Assembly: GCA_033032175.1 (NCBI GenBank)
Contig: CM065310.1
Span: forward strand, 2,418,001 to 2,482,000
Direction: 5' to 3'
Length of the DNA: 64,000 nt
Source: Saturnia japonica
Lineage: Eukaryota; Arthropoda; Insecta; Lepidoptera; Saturniidae
Positions within the stretch are counted from its first letter, which is position 1. The number at the start of each line of letters is the position of its first letter. The translations under genes were made by a program, and so were the position numbers. Below, in pieces: positions 57,481 to 64,000 of this stretch. The notes under the pieces are model-generated. The model had not been told where the DNA came from, did not search any database, and saw nothing but the letters and a program-made list of their open reading frames with translations.

Positions 57481-58540
57481 AAAAAAACATATCATATTCG
57501 CGATCAGTGTCGTTCATATATTATGTCTATCGGAAAAGTGTGGAAAAATATTAAATGTATAGACAAACCTACAAATTTGAATATATGTAGATAGGTAATA
57601 TATTTTTCGATATCAGAGCCACTGAAGTTAACTTGCATAAACAATATGGTCAAAAATGCATCGAATTCGTTTTAGTACGAGGTGCTCGATTTCAAAAGTA
57701 AATAAGTAAAGTTTTAATAGCCTGATGTTGAGAGTGCTACGGCTAAGTTGGCTGTTTAACCGCGACTTGCGACCAACTACGGTTTGTTAAAGCGCTTAGA
57801 AACTTAACATAAAACATTTGCATACTTAAAACACTTTGAATATTTGCTTTGAAATTTTCCAACTTCCCGTCGAGATATAGTCATGGAAGGAACATTTCTT
57901 TTGTTAAATAATATGTGGTCGGGGTAAGAAAGAAAACATATTTTTATTCTGGTTTGTTTGTTATATAAAGTTAATATATTGTTACCTTCGCATCTCATCA
58001 AAATGCCATTAGATATCAAACATGGAATTTATACGTACCAATAAAAATTTATTACTTAAAAGATTGGTAGAAATAGAGTACTGCGTATATGCTTATGCTG
58101 ATATTAATTTATAAAATGAAACAAAGACGTAATTGCGTTTCTCTGTAAACACAGGATTTATTATATAAACAATATTCAAAACAATTAACCAATTACATTT
58201 TTTCTTTAATAAAAGATTCACTCACCTGTAAACACAGGGAACAACATTTAAAGCCTTTATATCAAGTAATTTTATACTCTAACAGTTATACAATATAAAT
58301 TATTTATAAGAGTGTTTTCGGTACACAAACATATCATTTTGTTTTAAAAAATATATGACGTCCCGTTCGACGTCACTTTTGACATCTAGTAACTTTCCAT
58401 AGATAACGCAAAAGAAACAAAAACTTAAGAAAAGCGCTCGTATATGAGTGTTTAATTTACATGCTTACTTGATATTATGATAACAGAACTCTGCAAATTT
58501 ATAATAAGCTTCAATTACTCATTTATTTAATTTTTTATAA
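57481..58540. other. No gene seen
   Basis: AT-rich. Repeated CTGTAAACACAGG motifs at 58144 and 58228, 84 bp apart, are the only structure noticed. Confidence 0.35.
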
Positions 58541-58760
58541 CTAGCTGTGATCGCGGCTTTGCTCACGCGTCACACGCGTGAATCTAGCTCCCCGCTCCCG
58601 GTTATTTTAAAGACAAAAATGATTATTGTGAGTGTTACTTAGAAGACTCTGACGGACTATTTTGTAGGTCTTTTTAATGCCTATAATTACGTAGTACATT
58701 AATTTGCTATATCTCTTATGGTTTACCCAGCGTAAGCCATTTAAGCGCCCCAAATGCGTC
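58541..58760 (-). mobile_element. Helitron-like element (family U), 3' part, inverted
   Basis: On the minus strand it ends ATCACAGCTAG. It carries the family 3' half (ATAATCATTTTTGTCTTTAA, TTAAATGGCTTACGCTGGGT). The 5' half is lost. It faces the complete copy starting at 58818, head to head. Confidence 0.65.
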
Positions 58761-58817
58761 TTTTTTTTCGTATCGATGCACCATAGTCGTCACTTCTTAG
58801 TTCGTATGTCACGTTAT

Positions 58818-59310
58818 TCTATACAATTAATAAAATTGAAGTGTCTGTTTGTAATGGCAAAATAACAGCTTATTACTAAATGCATATGAAAGTATATACG
58901 ATACCTATAAAAATGAACCCATTTTTAAATTTTTGTTTGTCTGTCTGTCTGTTTGCTCCGGGTAATCTCCGAAACGGTTGGACCGATTTTGACGGGAATT
59001 TCACTGGTAGATGGCTGATTTTATAGGAGTAACTTGGGCTACTTTTATTTTAGAAAAAAAACTGGTTATGGTGAATCAATTCGGGCAATTAAATGGCTTA
59101 CGCTGAGTAAACCACAAGAGATATATTAAATTAATGTACTAAATAATTGCATCCATTAAAAAGACCTACAAATAAGTCAGCGAGAGTATATATCTATCTT
59201 TTAATGAACACCCACAATAAGCATTTTTGTCTTTAAAATTGCCGGGAGTGGGGAAAACAAGATTCGCTCGGGCATTTAGTAGACGTGAGCGAAGCCGCGT
59301 GCACAGCTAG
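58818..59310 (+). mobile_element. Helitron-like element (family U), complete
   Basis: It starts TCTATACAATTAATAAAATT and ends GTGCACAGCTAG before T. The left flank base is T rather than A. It is 493 bp, co-linear with 39714-40259 and 44799-45342. The best-preserved ends of this family in the window. Confidence 0.75.
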
Positions 59311-59839
59311 TCTTACATAATATATTCTATGACGTGGCCATATAAAATAGCTATATATGCTATGTAAATCGGATAAGTGGTTTTCGCATGAAATCAACAT
59401 AAACTGACTGTCAGACGAAGCCAGTCCTTGTAACAATAAAAGTTAAGAACCCTTAACAACTTAAACTGACTGTATTGAATTAACTATGAACTCTAATAAT
59501 CTCTCTTTTCATAACAGCTACTTCATTGTTAATGAATATGTAGGCTTGGAATTAATTTCATAATGTTAATGAATAATAATTAACTTGGGTCAACTTGTTT
59601 GCAGACCTTAATCAAGGTGCCGGAATTACCTCAACAGCATCAGTGAGACCTTGAGGTCAGGAGTTGAGCAAATATTTACCCATCACCCGTGTCAAGGACA
59701 CGGTCAAACAACGTTTGACTTGGTTAATGAATGGATGTTGAGGCATTTAGGGTAAACACCGGAAAAAATACATAAATTAGCAATTTAAAACATGGCAATT
59801 GTCCGAAATAGTATTTTACTATTCTACTTATATTTAGAA
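59311..59839. other. No gene seen
   Basis: AT-rich with a GC-richer patch at 59600-59710; no coding frame. Confidence 0.35.
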
Positions 59840-60118
59840 CTAGCTGTGCCCGCGGCTCCACTTGCTTGGAATATAGAATGATGTCGATATTGTGGTGATC
59901 CCGCTTACACTATGGCGGTCGCCCGCCGGTTATTTAAAGATAAACATAATTTATTTTATTTGCACGGAACCTTAATTATTTTTCTGTACTAAAAGTAGTT
60001 TAAGTTAATTCTTATAACTTTACCTATCTGCCAGTGAAAGTCCTGTCAAAATCAGTCTAACGGTTTCATATATTACCCGGAACAAACAGCAAGACACAAG
60101 ACAAAGTTTTAAAAATGT
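59840..60118 (-). mobile_element. Helitron-like element (family U), inverted, truncated
   Basis: On the minus strand it ends GGGCACAGCTAG. Family phrases are present in reverse (CCAGTGAAAGTCCTGTCAAA, TACCCGGAACAAACAG on plus). It stops at a T run at 60120-60137. Confidence 0.65.
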
Positions 60119-60139
60119 GTTTTTTTTTTTTTTTTTTGT

Positions 60140-62509
60140 TAGAGGTACAACCGTGAAGATGTATTCAATTGGATACGATTAAGATGGATAAATAATAAAT
60201 AAAGAAAAACCAATGAGGTAAGGAGTTGGATTTAACTCATTATACCTAACGGTATGTGGTTATTCAACAAATGCAGTTGAAGGAACTAAATAACATGTCG
60301 ATATATTTTTAAGATGAGCTTGCTTCCTAGATAGCGTCTAGGAAGGTCAGCTTCAGAAAATACCCTACCACCATCCAAATCTATAATTAATGAAAGACAT
60401 TTAAACGTGAAAATAAAAACATAAAAAGTAAAATCTGTAACAAACAAAACGTTCAGCGTATCTAAAAATTATTTTCTTATATCTTTCAACCTTTTCCCAT
60501 TTTTATGACCCACGTTCTTCACGGTACATTAGACTCGTACAAAACGTCCAGGAATAAAGGGGTTCAGGGCTCTATTGTGATTGCGCCTAAAGCGGCGACC
60601 ACACGTTCATATTATGCTATAGAATTAAATCATATTTTAACTCGAAATTTATAAAACTGCGATGGTCAAGTGATAAAATAGACGGAGAAGTAATAAAAAG
60701 ACTTCAACCAAAGTTTTCAGTAAAGAGACAAAAAAGGCATGTCATGAAGTATCATAAACCAATGACAGCTTTCAAACCAATTGACGGCAGCTAGCAATCA
60801 ACCAATATCTTTATAGATCTTACGCAGGTAAACATTCTGCTTTGTGATTGGTTAATATTAGTCTTGGAATTTTATATTTTTCTGAACCTTTACACAATTA
60901 TTTAAATTATAATTTTAGTTTTAATATGAAAATAGAGCTCTCTTTTTAAAATAGTATTAAACGAAATTGTTGTTACAATTATGTTTATTATGATTTGTTA
61001 CTATTAGTATTAAACATCTGCAAAATATTTTTTAAATCATAAAGACATTTGTAATTACGACCTGTTCATGTTCTAGAGCAATAACAATTCCCGTAACCTG
61101 TTCCAAAATAACAGCCGTGTATATTATGTTTACTTTTGTATAACACATTAGTCTGTGGAACAAGTACGTAGGAATATTTTAATTCAGTTTACTCAAAATA
61201 CTTGATCTAATTCAACTAATTATATTTAATTATCTCAACATTTTAACAAACAAAAGATGGAAACGGTTTTAGTTGACTCAAAATTAATACACAATTGAGT
61301 TCTGTGAACCATCCCTTAAAAACTTTACAGAAATATTATATGTATCATATTTATGTACAGCGTGGACATTTAAATAATGTAGGCAGTAAAAGGGTCAGTT
61401 TGTTAAATAAATATAACAGTCATTACACTGTTTTTCTTTTAAATATAATAATAATAATAATGTACCTTTTCGGAACAGGCGATCTTAAATAATTAAACAG
61501 TTAGGAAAATATGAAGGCATGAGAATAATTTACAGAATGACCTATATGGCCCATGTGTACCTACATAGTTTGTATTTTGAAGATCTTTAATTTATTTTAC
61601 TGAATTTTTTTTTATACCTTTTCGGCAAGATAATAGATATGTACCTAATAATACCAAGTGTATAGAGAAGAGAATGATATACTGGGCGATACAATAATAG
61701 GTATAAATAAATACATATGTTCATTACGATGTTTTTTTCATATATTCGACAACTTGCTAACCCGTTTTACATTTGTTGTTTACTAAGGTTCCACGTTCAG
61801 GTGATTCTATGAGGACTTAAAAGCCGGAGTGAATTTTCGTATGACTTACAATACTTTCACAGTAAGATCTACTAGTGTTTCAATCAATACCATGAGTACA
61901 AAGAGCTCTTTAACTTTGATCTGCTGTTATTTGACTTGATCGATGAGACCGGTATTCTACAATGTCTATTTCTTTTATACATTAACAGCTTGGCAACCAA
62001 TCCTTACTACTAAATATTATTACAACCATTAGCCATTAGTGGATATATTATATCGTTTTATAGAGAGTCTTGTGGTGATTTTAGTGTTCTAACAAAATGC
62101 TGGCTTGTTAGAATTTTACCATAAAGTTTATGTGATATGTCGGAATTCATTGTCTATGTTGATATTTCTAATCTAATTTACTTGTGCACACTAACTAAGC
62201 TATATCACTCAAAATATCACATATATTCTGTACAATATACAATATACCTTATATATCAAATAACCCAAATATATAAAATAAAAACAGTCTAAGATGCCGA
62301 CAAAAAAGTAAAAAAAAAATTTGTAGCTTTTTTATAGTATCAAAAAGGTTCGTATTGCACATTTGCTAGTGTCGTTGGTAATTACCAATGCATCCACATA
62401 AAATAAAAAATAAGCAATGAATTACACTTTTGTATCATTGTTACTACCATATAGTTTGTACATTATCATGATAGTGTAGTCAGTTCAGCTTTACTACAAG
62501 ACAATTTTT
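60140..62509. other. No gene seen
   Basis: AT-rich. A CCTACCACCATCC fragment near 60360 may be a scrap of SINE family A. Nothing else is recognised. Confidence 0.35.
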
Positions 62510-62715
62510 AACAAAAAATAAAAAAAATCTTCAATGGTTTTGAAGAGTTCCTCGGTGTATCTTCAAAGTTGAAGGTCCAATGTCAATTGAATTGAAATGG
62601 GACTATCCTTGAGGTATCCAAATGTGTTCATAAACAAAGAAGCTAAGGCTGATCATCCATAAAAAATATTATACATTCGAATTAATAACCTTCTTCTTTT
62701 TAAAGCCGGTTAATA
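62510..62715 (+). repeat. Interspersed repeat (family V)
   Basis: Shares ordered blocks with 11225-11465: CTTCAATGGTTTTGAAGAGT, GTGTATCTTCAAAGTTGA, CCTTGAGGTATCC, CATAAACAAAGAAGC and ACATTCGAATTAA. Confidence 0.65.
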
Positions 62716-63479
62716 AATTATGTGTATCTACATCCTACCTACAAAGAATTAAAATAACAGAAAATTATGAAGTAAATTAACAATATATAAGGAACACCAG
62801 CATGACTATAAATTAGACAATTTTTGTCATTTGTGCTGATTCGTTCTCTATTGTTCTTTTTAAAAGGTGATCAACTACACTTGACGAGTCCGCAAACGGG
62901 CTAAGAGAAAATGTTGTTGACATTAACCCTTCCTTGTCTCAAACAGAAACAAAAGGAATTCTAGAAAATGCAAATTTATTTGCCATTAAAAAAATGTGTC
63001 AAGCCCTAAAGGTGATTTAATGAATCTGTGTTAAAAAAGCCTTCTTAATTAAGCTTTGGGTATTCAGTGAACGTTTTTTTACGGCATGACTTAATTTTCG
63101 CCGGTGTCGCCTCTCATTATCGCTTATGTTTGATTTACAGCGCTTCACCTGGGCCTCCACTTCGGCACTTTGATGAATATTTTCTGAGGGCCTTACTTAC
63201 CGTGAACGTTGAAATTTAGAAATCCGCCGAAAAAAATCCCGTAAAGAATTTTCACGCTAATTACTTGAATTAAGTAAGTCTTATTTTTTGATAAAAAAAA
63301 ACAATGTATCTGGATTTTAGGTGTTAATTTGTAATTCTTTTTTTTTAAAGAAACGTATTTAATTAAATTCTAAAGCGTTGCTGATGGACAACTCTCAGCC
63401 TAAATTGGTGGATCTGGAAGCATAATATTTTACACAGGAGTTCGTCATATAGGTAACTTTTTGGAGATCGTACGTGTAC
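62716..63479. other. No gene seen
   Basis: A strong minus-strand donor-like CACG|GTAAGTAAG at 63194-63206 and a plus acceptor-like TTTGATTTACAG at 63129-63140 face each other, but no coding frame supports either. Confidence 0.3.
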
Positions 63480-63640
63480 GTGCTAAAAGATACATGTGAT
63501 GGAAAACATCGTGGTGAAAGTACAGAATAGTGGTAGGGTATTTTCTTATCCTCGTCTGGCTAGGTACTATACTCGAGTTAAAAATCTATCGCGAAGCACT
63601 TATAGATGTGTTCCGGCAGATTCACGAGGAATAGTATAGG
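63480..63640 (+). repeat. tRNA-derived SINE (family A), body fragment
   Basis: GTGATGGAAAACATCGTGGT, GTGGTAGGGTATTTTC, GTCTGGCTAGGTAC and TGTTCCGGCAGATTC follow the family order. Head not clear. Confidence 0.55.
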
Positions 63641-64000
63641 CTATCTAAAATTAGGCTATAACTCTCAGCTAGCCTTAACTATTGATTTTAGTTAAGTAAG
63701 TTGGAAGTGGAAGCCCTACTGAATAGCTTTATCCGCGTGCGCTGGCGTATTGGTTAATGATACGTAAATATAATGTTCTACAAAAATATAGGTCTCAAGT
63801 ATAGCTAAAAAAGTTTTCGATAGCATATAGCTGTCACTTTTAAATAAGCCACAATAAGGTATTTTGCTACACATTTTTTGTAAGTTAAATTTTGCCCTTT
63901 ATAGAATGTTATATGGTATAATAATAATTTCTACTTCGAGAAGTGAGAACAATTTATGATAGGGCTAACACGGGTGCGTTGGCGGCGGGGTTTTTGTGGG

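Noticed and set aside
63141..63219. Short plus-strand terminal exon after TTTGATTTACAG
   Set aside because: Only about 25 codons with no motif, and an equally good minus-strand donor overlaps it; too weak to call.
1..64000. CRISPR array, bacterial operon or phage system
   Set aside because: No regularly spaced direct repeats with unique spacers, no dense gene runs; introns and SINE/LINE content mark a eukaryotic chromosome.

Overview
The window looks like part of a moth or butterfly (Lepidoptera) chromosome. It is AT-rich, gene-poor and packed with transposable-element relics. That assignment is an inference from the repeat types: a BEL/Pao element, tRNA-headed SINEs with short 3' tandem tails, Helitron-like elements ending in CTAG, cecropia-type mariners and LINE 3' fragments. 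No marker gene proves the species group.

The only host coding sequence I can assign with confidence is on the minus strand: three internal exons of Beaten-path (Beat) family immunoglobulin proteins. Exons at 19181-19389 and 18114-18249 splice in phase to make one complete first Ig domain of one gene. A third exon, at 9726-9934, is a paralogous first half of the same domain and so belongs to a second Beat gene further along. Both genes are incomplete here. Their signal-peptide exons, second Ig domains and ends were not found. Large introns and intergenic DNA fill the rest.

Layout. 1-5500: a BEL/Pao LTR retrotransposon on the minus strand, entering from the left edge, with integrase, RNase H, RT and protease (Pol), then Gag, leader, a primer-binding site matching the 3' end of tRNA-Tyr, and one LTR. 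Gag and Pol share one frame, split by a UAG in a classic readthrough context. 5500-20000: Beat exons among SINEs, Helitron-like elements (one carrying a nested solo LTR) and a LINE 3' end. 20-24 kb: a MITE-like element and a nearly intact mariner. 24-37 kb: mostly featureless intronic or intergenic DNA with a few repeat fragments. 37-46 kb: LINE remnants, several Helitron-like copies and a long imperfect inverted repeat (about 40930-42415). 46-52 kb: sparse repeats. 52-54.2 kb: a decayed mariner, then a SINE inserted into another SINE. 55-57 kb: a SINE and a possible non-coding 5' exon on the minus strand. 58.5-60.2 kb: three Helitron-like copies close together. 60-64 kb: little that can be recognised.

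The strongest points for a second look are the UAG-CAA-UCA readthrough site between Gag and Pol, the long inverted repeat at 41-42.4 kb, the tandem Beat exons, and the dated nesting events (solo LTR in a Helitron-like element; SINE in SINE with a 9-bp target duplication). I found no CRISPR array, rRNA, intact tRNA gene or bacterial-type operon. Many short open reading frames are chance or lie in repeats and are left out.
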